Below the pieces are notes generated by a model, which made no database searches, was not told the origin of the DNA, and saw only the letters and a list, made by a program, of their open reading frames with translations. A stretch of DNA of 35,834 nucleotides from Protostelium mycophagum (taxonomy: Eukaryota > Evosea > Variosea > Protosteliida > Protosteliaceae). How positions within the stretch are numbered: position 1 is the first letter of the stretch; each line of letters opens with the position of its first letter. Below, piece by piece: positions 1 through 11,259 of the stretch. Position numbers and translations under genes: made by a program. The DNA lies in assembly GCA_002081555.1 (NCBI GenBank), contig MZNV01001704.1, positions 1 to 35,834 on the forward strand. The letters run 5' to 3'.

Positions 1-162
1 CCCCAGACGCTGTACTTCTATTCCCCTTAGCCTTATGGCAGGAAACTCACCCTTTCTGGAAAATCCAGTCAGACCTCAGTTCCCTTCCCACGATCGCCAG
101 ATGTGTAAACACATATCACTTACGTGGTAAATAAACAAAACAAAACAAAACAAGCAGAAACG

Positions 163-3100
163 ATGGCAGAGAATGAGAGGAGGCCTCTGATCAACAAACA
201 AATTAGCAATGCCTGTGAGTAAAGAAAACTCAAATCAGCCTTTGACAATGACAGCAGTGCCGATCAGAGTAGAAGAAGAGCATAGAACAATCTCAGACGG
301 TTAACGACACTATTGCTATCATCACTCACAAAAGATAGAGGAGATACCATCTACTTTGGACGACACTGATCATTCAACTATCAAGAGATGGACAGATGCT
401 GGTCTGGCGATCACAGACAAATTCTCACTCAAGGAAAGAGTGTTGTACTATATTCCAGTATTGAGCTGGATTCAACAATATAAATGGGATTTTTTGAAGG
501 GGGATCTGCTCGCAGGTACACGTCAAATGTTCTTCGCTTTATTCACTTTGACAGGCGTCACGGTTGCCGCCCTGCTCGTTCCACAGACTCTTGCGTTTGC
601 AAATCTGATGCATGTATCCCCCGTCATGGGTCTTCAAACAGGATTTTTCCCCCTACTCGTTTATTTCACTCTTGGAACGTCTAAACAGCTTTCAATTGGT
701 CCAGAAGCTGTCGTCGCCATGCTCTCCTCTCATGCTCTGGTGCAGTAGACAATTCGAGTTTCGAAATTTAAATAATTACAGACGGATGTTACGGGATTTC
801 TAGAGGATCAAGACAAGGGTGACATGGAGGCTTTTATTGCACATCGAACACAATTAGCGTCAACACTTACTCTATTAGTGGGTCTTTTTACACTGATTCT
901 TGGAATCGTCCGTTTTGGGTGACGAAATCGATTTTTGTTATTGGCGAACTGCTTTTGGATGATTATATTTGTCTGATGATAATATATATTACAGTTATAT
1001 TTGTCTGATGATAATGTATATAATTACAGTTATATTTGTCGATGATGTATATAATTATAGTTGTATTTGTCTGATGATAATATATATAATTATAGTTATA
1101 TTTGTCTGATGATTTCAGATTTTTAGTTCACATATTTTCACGAGCTTTATTGAATGGATTCTTGAACGCTGTGGCGATAGAGATCATCTTGGGCCAATTA
1201 GGTTTTTAATTCAACAAATTTTCGTTTTATTCATATTTTATAAAATTGAAATTCACAAGCTGCCTTCTTTGCCCTTCCGACCAAAACTGATGGTTTTCCT
1301 GTCTTAAAAGAGATCTACACACAGTTAAAAAATACAAACCTTCCGACCCTCTATCTCGGACTCGCATGTCTGGGCTTCTTGCTTCTGATGAGAATCATCA
1401 AGGTAATTTTTATCTTTGTGGAGTGTTGAAAAGTTTAGAGTTTCGATCATCGATTCGCAAAATATTTGAGGGCTGTACCCGACATCTTGATGGTGGTTGC
1501 TGTCACCACGATCCTCAGAGCTAAATGGGGCGGCTTGAGTTCTGTCGCCAAACTAGATCTTGGAGAAGTTCACGGATTCCTCACTCCCAGAGTCCCAGAC
1601 TCGTGGGAACATGTGGCGGATCTTGTGCCCAGTGCTTTCTCCATCAGCATCATCGGGTGAATGCATCATCATGCCGCTTCTTCATGTCCATCATTCCGGA
1701 ATCTATAATATTATTTCGCACACTATGGAATTCTTGAAAGAGCAAATGCAAAGTGAATTGTTGATAAAATCAGGATGGTGGAATCAACTTTGGTGGCAAA
1801 CTCTTATGCGACCAAGTTGAATTATAGAGTCAGCACGAATAGAGAGCTCGTCGCGATCGGTATAATTTTTCAATTTCATTGTCTCAGACACAAGATTTAT
1901 TCCAGTTTAAAGGGATGGCAAATGTAATCGGAAGTTTTTTCCAAATCGTCCCTGCCTTCGCAAGTTTAGGAAGGTGCGTAATTCCACCACAAACAATTAT
2001 CTATTCCTGTCGTAAATTTATATCACTCTACCATAAGATAATAATATTCTCAGGTCTGTTGTGAATTATGGCTCTGGTGCCCGTACGGCCGTCTCTTCAC
2101 TTTTTTCCGCGATAGTAGTGATGTTCTGCATCTTGTTTTTTCTACCCTATCTGGCATACTTACCGAAGGTAACATTCACAATCAATTTAAAATCATCATC
2201 GAATCCTCATATTGGAATGAGTCTGGATAGATTGACGCAAGATAGGTTGCGTTAGCAGCTGTCATCATCAACGCTGCCATCGGACTCTTTGAATTACATG
2301 AACTCATTTTCATATGGAAGGTAATATCACATATATCCCAATGTTTTGATCCGTTGTAGATCAGGGCTTACAGAGACATCGCACTCTTCTTCACTTCATT
2401 TCTGGCGACGAACATCTTGGGTATAGAACTGGGCATAGGAATCACCGTTGCTATATCTCTATTATTGATCGTCAAGCACACTTCATCACCGCATCTCGGT
2501 TCGTTCTTCTCTTTTCCATATTTCTGGCAGAGAATGTATCGTTTTGCGATGCGGCAGAGCCGCAACACCTTCTCCTGCTCAATTATGGGAGTCTCTTCAG
2601 AAGTTGATGGAGGTGACGTGACACAGCAATCCTGAAGCAGACCACACACGATCACAGACAGTTTGAAGAGGTAATATGAATCCTCAATCAGTGCTAAAAG
2701 TTGGATAGGTTGCCAACATACGCGATTTGAATTTGTTTGAGGATAGACACGATTATCATTTCAAGAACCTGTCTGATCAAGGTGGGGCCGATGACTCATG
2801 CGATGCTGAAATACCTGAAAGGAGTGCTGATAGTAAGGCTGGATGAACCAATGTACTTTGCCAATATTGGTCAGCTGAGAGAACTTTTTTCAAAACTGGA
2901 GCAGAGAGGTTGTCGGATATAATTTACTTTCGCTTCTGACTGCCTCTGATGCCACACAGGCAAGACAGAACTCGGCGCATTGATCATAGACACAACCAAT
3001 GTCCCCTTCATTGATCCATCAGCAGCACATACATTATTGGAGATGGTAAAAGAATGGCGCAGCAGGGACATGATTGTCTGCTTTGTCAGAACCAGGCCCT

Positions 3101-3287
3101 CAGTCACAGATGCTATGGTAAGTAATTCTTTCCCGTGCATATTCTGAAAGTGCAGATCAAAAGTGGGATTGTTGGAGTGATTTCGGGAGAGATGATGTTT
3201 GAAAAGATTGGAGAAGCGATGGACTTTTTAGAGAGGAGGAAGCCTGAGTTCGGCCTCTCTCAAACATGGGATTCCACACAATCATAA
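163..3287 (+). CDS. SulP/SLC26-type anion (sulfate) transporter with STAS domain
   Basis: Multi-exon gene for a secondary anion transporter of the plasma membrane or an endomembrane. Exon 3 (about 339-737) carries the SulP signature region, with TGVTVAALLVPQTLAFA and then GPEAVVAML. Later exons give the usual run of hydrophobic helices (for example 1119-1200, 1260-1402, 1472-1656, 2053-2168, 2253-2320) and the conserved VESTLVANSYATK and ELVAIG stretches. A C-terminal STAS domain begins near GVLIVRLDEPMYFANI (about 2820) and ends at the TAA at 3285-3287. The start at 163 is chosen because AAACGATGG is a good initiation context after an A-rich leader, and it reads MAENERRPLINKQ. Exons 163-218, 268-299 and 339 onward join in frame; a second ATG at 248 is possible. 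The link between the last helix and the STAS domain (about 2500-2800) was not resolved exon by exon. Substrate (sulfate, oxalate, chloride/bicarbonate) cannot be read from sequence. Confidence 0.9.
963..1118 (+). repeat. Five-unit tandem repeat filling an intron and ending in its 3' splice site
   Basis: Within the 200-nt intron 919-1118 of the transporter gene lie units at 963-994, 995-1029, 1030-1060, 1061-1095 and 1096-1118. All begin TTATATTTGTC or TTGTATTTGTC and continue GATGAT. Each ends in AG (ACAG, ACAG, ATAG, ATAG, TTTCAG). The last, shortened unit provides the acceptor that joins in frame to the next coding exon (FLVHIFSRALLNGF). Unit lengths are 32, 35, 31, 35 and 23 nt. Confidence 0.9.
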
Positions 3288-3467
3288 AGACAGGCAATAA
3301 TCTGCTTTCTCTGGTCCGTGATTTTATTTCGATAAATATGTTCACTGTACAATTTCTAGGTTGGTTGCGTTCACCAAGCTTGAAGAGTGAGCGTCCATGG
3401 ATCTGAGAAGTAGTTGAAAATGGGATGTACCGGTGTTGAGAAGAGTAATTCCAGCTCGTTGTCTAAT

Positions 3468-4253
3468 TCAGAGGCAACATGCCGTAACGCTAGAGATTCC
3501 TCGATCTGTCTTATTGTTAGCAGGGTCGGTTGCATTACTGTTGGTGATTACCTCCTCTTTCCACTTTTTATTTGGGGGCTCTATTACGATCTCTGGTGAA
3601 CTGACCTCTTCTTTCAACAATGGAATGGTTGTTGATTGCTTTGTGTCCATGAGAGCTACTTCCCGTAAAAGACGAGCCCATGTCTCAGGAAAAGGTGTCT
3701 GTATGTCATCTAACTGTATGCAGGAACTCTTTCCGACGTGGTACTCGACGAAAGTCCAAATCTCGCCATTTTTAGAGATGGTGGAAAGCTGTCTGCTCAG
3801 TCCTGGTGTGTTCCTTGAATAAAAGTATCTCTTGATCATCGCCTGTCCTGCTTGCACTTCGCCTTGACTGGTTTTCCACAGCATGCCGTCTGATTGTTGT
3901 ATGAAAGATCCTCTATAAATGTAACAGAAGTAGCTGGGAGATTGGTCTGGAAATTTTAGGAAATGTCCGAATCACAATCGGGTGGTTCTTACCTAGAACT
4001 TTGACTGGAAGAGGCTCGCTATAATATAAACTCGCGTCGTAAGGTCGAGCGCTCACATACATGAGCGACTTCTCTTTAAAGGTTGTCCACTCCCTCTGAT
4101 TCCAAGATCGCTTGGTCTCAGATCTCTTTCTCTTGTGTGTTGTTGACATTTTCTCTTGTGACTTGTGGTTGTTCCTGCGATGAGAGTCGGTCTCTGTTGG
4201 CACCAACGAACGATCTGATCAATTAAAATTTCCGATTTTTCCAGGAATTCCAT
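3468..4253 (-). CDS. Unrecognised protein, about 220 residues, Lys/Arg-rich near the N-terminus
   Basis: I do not recognise the family. Three exons join in frame. From ATG 4253 the protein starts MEFLEKSEILIDQIVRW; a 29-nt gap with GT-AG ends leads to a basic stretch (THKRKRSETKRSW) that could be a nuclear localisation signal. A second intron (about 3954-3992) leads to SYFCYIYRGSFIQQSDGML and then MIKRYFYSRNT, KNGEIWTFVEYHVG and a polar tail ending at 3468. The middle block, rich in aromatic residues and beta-prone, looks like a small folded domain. If the 29-nt intron is not used, translation would start at ATG 4149 (MSTTHKRKR). A coding-looking stretch upstream on the same strand (4254-4310, EYITRNTAYDGTDLSSA) suggests that more 5' exons may exist. 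It ends tail-to-tail with the transporter, 180 bp apart. Confidence 0.55.
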
Positions 4254-5283
4254 AGCACTAGATAGATCTGTTCCGTCGTATGCGGTGTTACGTGTGATAT
4301 ACTCAACAATATGACCTCAGACGTGTGTATACCACCCTATTTATCCGTAATAATCGGTTTTGAGTCCGCATCACCCACACACAAAGCCTTGTATGAGGTG
4401 CCACCGAGTCGATTTCCTCAACGTTCTCGCAGGAACGCAGAGCTCTTGGTTGTATTTCATCATACAAAAAGGGTATTATTGTGCATTTATCTACAACACA
4501 CTGGATGCTTGCAAGCACTTTGAAATATCGGGCATTTCCAAATGACACCGGCCCGAAGGTCAACGCGGGTCTTTATTCAAACCAGTTTTCCATATAAAAT
4601 TTTGTCGGTCATGATGAAATTCTCGCTGTCATATTGAGTAAGACTTCCAATAAGAGTCTTCCGTGCGCCACCAAACCTCAACTTACGATTGTAGCAGTGA
4701 TCTCTCAGAAAAAACAATTAGATCATCGTGTTTCTGCACTCCCCTTGTTCCGTTTACTTCATTGAAATAAAACGTTTTTTTTCGCACCCAAATTGGTTAC
4801 AGGAAACGTTTTAAAGTGACTGCTGCAGAACTATAGGAAGCACTGTGAAGCCTGAGGTACCAAAAATACAGCCTAATTTTCTTGAAAAAGTGATATGTAC
4901 ACCCAAGATTTTCCAAAAGGCGGATGACAGAGGGTAGCAGATAGGTGCGTTGAGCAGTGCTAAGCAAGAGGACAGGGTAACAAACAACAATTTTAACTTG
5001 AAAACCTAACATCTGTATCTTCTGGTATCAACTGTGCAGTACTAATAAGATGATCCTTCACAACGGCACATCAAAAAGAGAGAGATGAATACAGACAGCC
5101 ACTACGCATAGAATATAGACAGAGAAGAGTGAACTGTCAGGTCAAACCGTCAAATGTCCATCACCTCATTAAATAATGGACAAACAAATGACAGATGCTT
5201 TATACTTCTGGCGAACTTCCACACCTCGATGACGTCATGGGCTCTCCCGCCTTTTTGTCTCAAGAAAATAATTACTCATAAAA
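4254..5283. other. About 1 kb without a confident gene
   Basis: No long reading frame with recognisable homology. On the minus strand, 4254-4563 has two open stretches (EYITRNTAYDG and, further upstream, FGNARYFKVLASIQC followed by CENVEEIDSV) that could be 5' exons of the unrecognised gene ending at 3468, but no convincing splice chain or start was found. The rest (about 4600-5283) is AT-rich and holds no clear signal beyond a palindromic TGACGTCA at 5230-5237, which matches a CRE-type bZIP site. The same octamer also occurs inside coding sequence elsewhere in the window, so it may be chance. Confidence 0.5.
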
Positions 5284-8200
5284 CTACCGCCCGCGCAAAT
5301 TCGACGAACTTCCCTTCTTCACTAGTTTGTGTTCTTGCAGTGTGAGGCTCTCTAAATTCGGAAGGTGCTGTTCGATCATGACTATTATTCAATGTCTATA
5401 ACACCCACCTTGAAAGAGAAGTTTAAGAAATCAACATTTCTGTCCTCTTCACCATCAAATGGTGATGCCTCAGAATTCATTTCAAACCTATTTTGTTCAG
5501 AAAAATATCAAAATAAAACAAAAAATAATAAAAATACCTCGCCCTGGCCTCATCAAAGTAACTCGTGTCCTGGCTGTCCAACAACTGCGGTTTCCACGGT
5601 GGTTCCATCTGGTACAAATTCTCCCACTCTATCCCGGCGAAACACGGATGGCTCTTCACCTCCGCAGCGCCATTAGCCCCCAGCCTCTCTTCTTGATTGA
5701 TTTCCAAGAATCTATTGATCAGGTCTACAACTGCGGGGGTTATGTTCTCGGTGAGGGGGGGGATGTCTCTGTTCAGTATGTGCTCGAATACAAGGGCGGG
5801 TGTCTCATCGTTGAATGGAGGGATGCCCATCAGAAATTCGTACAGCACGACACCCAGAGCCCACCAGTCTACACAGTAATCTAAAAAGATCAACATTTAA
5901 ACGATCATCTGCCTTGAAAGCCTAAAATTGATGGTATTTTGATGCAACTGACAGCCGAAATATACACCGTTTGAGAAGATAAATAGTAGAATCTACCGTG
6001 ATGAGTTCCCAGGATGACCTCTGGAGCTAAATAATCCGGTGTGCCCACAAAACTGTATCTCTTATTTGAAGGTGCCACATTTTTCTTCGGGCTGTCAGAG
6101 GGTGAAAAGCTCATGGGCTCGAGGTGCATCGTCTGCAAGGTTGAGTATATAGATCTTGGATATCTCTTAATACTCACAAGTGGGTCGTAACTCTCATCGT
6201 TCAAAAAGTTGTCGAAGAGGGCGTATTTACTCAGTCCAAAGTCAGATAATTTTATGTGCCCATCTTGACCCAACAGCTGTAAATTACTTCAGAAGAAATT
6301 TAAAACAAATTTAAAACAACTCACCAAGTTATCCGGCTTGATGTCACGATGGATGATGCCCTGCAAAAATCAACCATAAATTCTCTATTTGAAGAATCTC
6401 ACATTCCCGTGTAAATATTCTAGTGCCACCACAACCTCCGCCACGTATAGTAATGCCATGGGCTCATCAAAATACTCGTAGTTTTTCCTGACAAAATGAA
6501 TATTTCTTTCGTAAAAATGACTCACAGTAAAGAGTAGAGATCTCCACCACTGAGGTATTCCATCACCATATACAGATTCTGGCGTGTTTGGAACGAATAA
6601 TAGAATTTTACGAGGAAATGGGATTGAGTGTGGGCCAAAATCTCTCGCTCTGCCCTGATGTGTTCGATTTGATTCTTCTTTCTGAGGTCATCTTTGTTTA
6701 ATACTTTGATGGCATAAAAATCTCCCGTCCTCTTCTTTTGTGCCAGGAAGACCTTTTGTTGTCACCACACAACCCTTGAAAAATAAATTCACCTTGCCGA
6801 AAGCACCGCGGCTGATGGGCTTCAAAACATCAAAATCGTCAAGTCTCGGTTTCATGTCTGATAGTTTGGATTTCGTTCGGTGGATCTTTCGTCCTTCATT
6901 CTGCTGTGCGGTGTGTTGTTCTTCCTCCTCGTTGCTGTGTTCTTCGCATGGCTCTACGATTGTCTCTTCAAATTGATGTATGCTCTTCTCCATGAGCTCG
7001 AAATACAGATCGAATTTCTCCATCAACTGTGTGTATTAAAAAAATTTTTGTGATGGTTGAACACATTCAAAGCATTAATATTATATTATGGATATCAGTG
7101 TTTCTGTACGACTGTGTTAAATCGCAGAAAAAATGTCTATCTTACCACAGCATGAGATCTCTGCGCAAATACAATGACTAAATTATCACACTGCTGCGGT
7201 TCTTCTGTCTCCTCCTCATAAAGTTCTTCGTATTGTACCTCTATCTCCTCCACTTGTCTTATATAAGAGTCTAATAACACTTGGGATTCTACACTTGTTA
7301 GGGAAAAGATAATGTATAGTATTATATAATTGACCTTCATCATCGAGATGTGTTTGATGAGCCGAAAAAAGGATTCCTTGTAATATCTTTAGCACTTCTG
7401 TGTCATGTTGTGATTCCACTTCGTAATGTCAGATGAGATCATCGAATATGACGTCAATAATACCTTTTCCACTTTGGGTGTCCATCAGTAGTCTTCTGTC
7501 CAGTGCTTTGAGAAGCTTGGCTATTTTTTCATCACAAGCAATCGCCTTTGCGTTCTTTGTCGAGTCCATCGCGCATTGTTTCGAGTGATCCTCCAATTGA
7601 CCGAAAGGCACTAATTCTTCACATATTCTGCATACAAGCTGTACATTCTCGTCCATAACTCTCGTCTCTGGTGTGTTATTTATAATGTTGTCACGTGGTG
7701 TTCTGGCCATCCCTCTCATCTCATCTACGCACATGAACAACCGATTGTACACAATCAATAAAAATAAAAATAAATACCTGATTTTTCTGTCGATTCAAAA
7801 TCGAGTGCATCTTCCATTTCGAATATATCCTCTTTCAACTCTATCTGTGTGGTATCCACGGGTGATATCGGATCCAATTCACTCGCTAATTGTGGGTCTT
7901 GGTCATAAGATGTCCGAATGATCAATGGTGATCCACTGGACCCGAAAGAGGTCCGAGGCTTTGGTGAATCCACCACAAATTCATCCGATTTCCATCTTAC
8001 AAAGTTAAAAGATTAAACCTGGTTAAATATACCTTCTGATGCTACCCTCTTCAAAGCTGGCGCGTAAACTTGGAGTTCCAACGGCCACTTGTGTTCTCGG
8101 TGCTATCACAATGGGTTTTTGCTCCGAGGATGTGTGCAGTTCCAAGTGCTCTACAAGCCTCGAAACACGTGAGATGATGAGTAACAGCTTTGTGACATTC

Positions 8201-9186
8201 TCTTTCCACGGCAGTCTCTTCTTGAAACAACTCTGTTGTATAGCTGCGAGCTGATCCACGATGAGATTGCATCTTCCCTCTCTGATCTCGTCGATGGAGA
8301 GGCTCTTCACTTGACTAGAGAACCTTTCAAACGTGTTTACGAGCCTCTTGATGTGTGCGAGCTGTGTTTCTGTCGTCTTATTGATGTTGATGGCATCCCT
8401 CTGCTTTATGATGAGATCGATAAAAGTATCCAGCTCAGAATCACAGGTGCGCTTGGCATGGACGAGGGTATCCTCTCTCCTTCGCTGATCTTTCACAACC
8501 TGTACCAGATCATTTGTACTGAAGCTCTTGTCTGATCTGCCACGTCTGAATTCCAACATGGGAGAGCTGTAATTAGAAGCATCCTTCTTGAGATCTAAGA
8601 AAAGAGGGTGATGCTGCATGTTGAAAACGACGTTATTGTGATCGTCATCGCTCGGTGATTTAGGATATGGACGTCTTCGCTCGATCTTTCCTTTCGGTTG
8701 TTCTGTCATGGGGGCAATACGAATATTACTGCGCTCTGGGGTCATCGTATTGTCCAAACTATTGCCATGATATGTCCTCGTCCTCTCGTATTTCGTCCCT
8801 TCTTGGAACATCACTTTCCTCTCATTGGTTATATCCTCTATTCTTGGTGAATTACTGGCCGATTTGATGAAACTCTTGACTCTGACCCTCCTTCCAACGC
8901 TTCCCGGAGAGGACATTGGCATTGAAGGGCTGGACAGAAGTAGAGAGGGGTCTGGTATTGACATTGGTGAAATCACACTCTTCGATTTACGTTTTGGTGA
9001 AGAATATGGGCTCGAAGCAGCGAGATATGTTCTTGAATTGGCCATAGCAATGTCCTCGTCATCTTGCCATTCTGGTGGGTCGATTGGGGCTGAATTTGCT
9101 AAATTGCCAAACATAGAGACGAGGGCATCCTTATCTATTGTCGTTCGAAATTTGTGTGATCTCTTTGCATTATTATTAGTCTCCAT
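5284..9186 (-). CDS. rim15: Rim15/IREH1-type AGC serine/threonine kinase (Greatwall relative)
   Basis: Large multi-exon gene. The long first exon (9186 to about 8030) is Ser/Pro-rich, then helical (LIIKQRDAININKT to ISRVSRLVEHLELH), as in plant IREH1 and fungal Rim15/Cek1. A C2HC zinc-binding motif, CRICEELVPFGQLEDHSKQC, lies near 7620. The kinase domain has a Gly-loop ISRGAFGKV (about 6800), the ATP lysine in FYAIKVL (about 6710), HRDIKPDNL (about 6340) and DFGLSKY (about 6250). A long insert (about 6060-6200) precedes SFVGTPDYLAPEVILG (about 6020-6050), then WWALGVVLYEFLMG. The insert between DFG and APE is typical of Rim15/MASTL kinases. The AGC tail ends with the hydrophobic motif NFSFK (about 5405). 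Either the frame stops at 5385, or a 60-nt intron joins FSFK to SLTLQEHK and stops at 5284; the latter resembles IREH1 tails better. No PAS or response-regulator domain was seen. Likely role: nutrient or cell-cycle signalling through PP2A inhibitors (inference). Confidence 0.9.
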
Positions 9187-9684
9187 ATAGATATGTCCTC
9201 TATATTTGTAAAGAGTTGTGATCTACACCCATTGACTTCCCGCTGTTTCGAGCGGAGATGATGATGTAGATCTCTCAAAAGTTTTCGCGCAGGAACAAAA
9301 ATGTGAATTACATAAAATAAAAATAGCCACACAAACCCAACAACCAACCTACAGACACCAAATCATCCCAGAAGAGAAAGTGGAGAATATTAAAGCGATC
9401 TCTGTATTAATACATTCTGTTTTATCTTCTCAAATTATCAAGTGGTATTTTTATTTGTTAGCTCGAAGTTGCTGTAACATAAAGAGGCTGAGTGGATACG
9501 GGTCAGTTTGTTGCTTCTTCTGTTGTATTCGCAGACGCAGAAACAAGAGAAGCGAATTGAGATATCTTGCCGAGATAAGAAAGAAGGTGGAACGCCAGCA
9601 ATCAGCAATCACAGATCTTTGCCTCTTCCGGTGATCTTTCGCTCAATCTAATTGTCTGCTCACCTCATCAGACACTTGTGAAAC
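9187..9684. other. Divergent intergenic region between the kinase and eIF3m
   Basis: 498 bp head-to-head spacer, the longest between two confident divergent starts here. A frame at 9380-9634 is open but begins with GTG, has no recognisable domain and is rich in Cys and Arg; I treat it as non-coding. A stretch at about 9505-9531, TTGCTTCTTCTGTTGTATTCGCAG, looks like a polypyrimidine tract plus acceptor, so the eIF3m leader may be spliced. No TATA element or other motif stands out. Confidence 0.5.
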
Positions 9685-11239
9685 ATGGCGACTTTTGTGG
9701 ATCTTCTCCCTGAGAAGGAGCTTGGTTCAATCTTGACAGAGTTCATCGTTCGTCTTCAAAACAAATCAGCAGGAAAGACCGTCGAGGATGAGGAAGTTTC
9801 ACAAACAGCTGCTTCTCTCGCAGGAGGAAAGGAGCCCGCTGAACTTCTCAGATACTTTTTGACTCAAGTCCCTCTTCTTTTCAAAGAGGCTTCTGACAAA
9901 GGTGAGATCGTGGCATAATTGCCCTCCCTAATAAGATTAGAAGTCGAGAATTTTTTCTTTGCAGTGTTCAATTTGATCAAAAAACTGGACCACGAGTCTG
10001 GAAAGAAGGTCATCGAAGAGGCAGTTGATCACTTAGTCACCACACAACCTTTACAAGATAAATCATCTACACGCATCAAGATGTGAGTACATCTAGATGT
10101 CGAGATGAGGTCTCATTTCTTGCAGCTTAGTTCATGTATACAATATTTTCGATGAGAATCCCACCGCCCGTGGTGGTTATTTCCTCTCTTTGTTGGAGTA
10201 TTCCAACCGATCTCATCACGCCGAAGTTCTTTTACCACAATTCAAAGACATCGACAGACGTATCGTAGAATGGGGACTCTCCAGAAAAGAGAAGCAGAGA
10301 CTTTACAAGCATATTCGTAACACATACAGAAACGCCGTCAGAGGGTGCGGATTTGATCAACTTTTTTTCTCATCGTGACATTAAAAACAGAAAAGAATCC
10401 TACGATTGGAGTGTCCGATATCTGAGCCTCTTTGATGCCGAGAGCGAGATCACCAATGATGATCTCGAGGAGGCCTTCAATGCTTGCGTAGAGGCAATCA
10501 GAATCCCAAATGTTTACAGATACGACGACCTTGCACAGCTCCTTCCCATCAAAAAGCTGCAAGGACACAGCAACGATTCATACAACAAGGCTCATCAGCT
10601 TTTAACAATATACCTCCAGGAGGATGTGAAATCTCTCCTTCAATTTCTCAAGAGTCACCCAGACTCCCTCAAGCAGCTTGGTATATATACTTTATTTGTT
10701 CTGTTGTGTTGAGGATGTCGTAGTTTTGGAGAAGGACGCCATCACTGAGAAGATAAGACTCTTGTCTATCGCGACCATTGGTGCTTCTGTCTCTGCTCAA
10801 TCTGGACAGGTATTTTCCGATTTTAAGATTTATTTGTGAAGAAATTTCGAGCATCACAGCTCGAGTCATGAGGTGGTAGGAAAGCCATTTTGTGATATAG
10901 TTGGATTTAGATAGAAGAGAGATGAACAGGTGCAGGTGTCTTATGGAAATATCTCGACAAAGTTGGAAATCGAGGAGGGAGAAGTGGAATACTATGTCGT
11001 ATTGGCCATTACCCAGGGCATCATCGACGGAAAGATCGATCAACTGAACCGCAACGTCACAATCACGTGAGTCTCATCCCCATCATCATATGATTGATAT
11101 AGACAGGCGATCTCTGCAACGCACCTTCACCACAGATGAATGGAAGCAACTCAGCCAGCACCTCTCCGTTTGGAGTAGCAATGTGAAGCTCTTGCTCAAG
11201 ACCCTGACTGAGTGTAAACAGCAGGGTCCTCAAGTGTAG
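9685..11239 (+). CDS. EIF3M: Translation initiation factor eIF3 subunit M (PCI domain)
   Basis: Subunit of eIF3, which recruits mRNA and other factors to the 40S ribosome in the cytoplasm. Exon 1 reads MATFVDLLPEKELG and ends at about 9900. Later exons give VFNLIKKLDHESGKKVIEEA, LVHVYNIFDENPTARGGYF and LLEYSNRSHHAEVLLPQF. The helical body continues through YDWSVRYLSLFDAE and the PCI region: EKIRLLSIATIGAS, VSYGNISTKLEIEEGEVEYY and AITQGIIDGKIDQ. A final coiled segment, LSVWSSNVKLLLKTLTECK, precedes the stop at 11237-11239. Order and spacing agree with eIF3m rather than COP9 subunit 7, which shares the PCI fold. The stop lies only 20 bp from the stop of the opposing gene. Confidence 0.92.
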
Positions 11240-11259
11240 TCCTCACATAAATTCCCTCT

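Noticed and set aside
215-238. Apparent 24-nt intron with perfect GTGAGT...CAG ends near the transporter start
   Set aside because: Introns 219-267 and 300-338 of ordinary length also join exon 1 to exon 3 in frame; RNA data would be needed to prefer the ultra-short one.
9380-9634. 84-codon open frame upstream of eIF3m
   Set aside because: It starts with GTG, has no recognisable domain and lies in a promoter/leader region with a likely leader splice acceptor.
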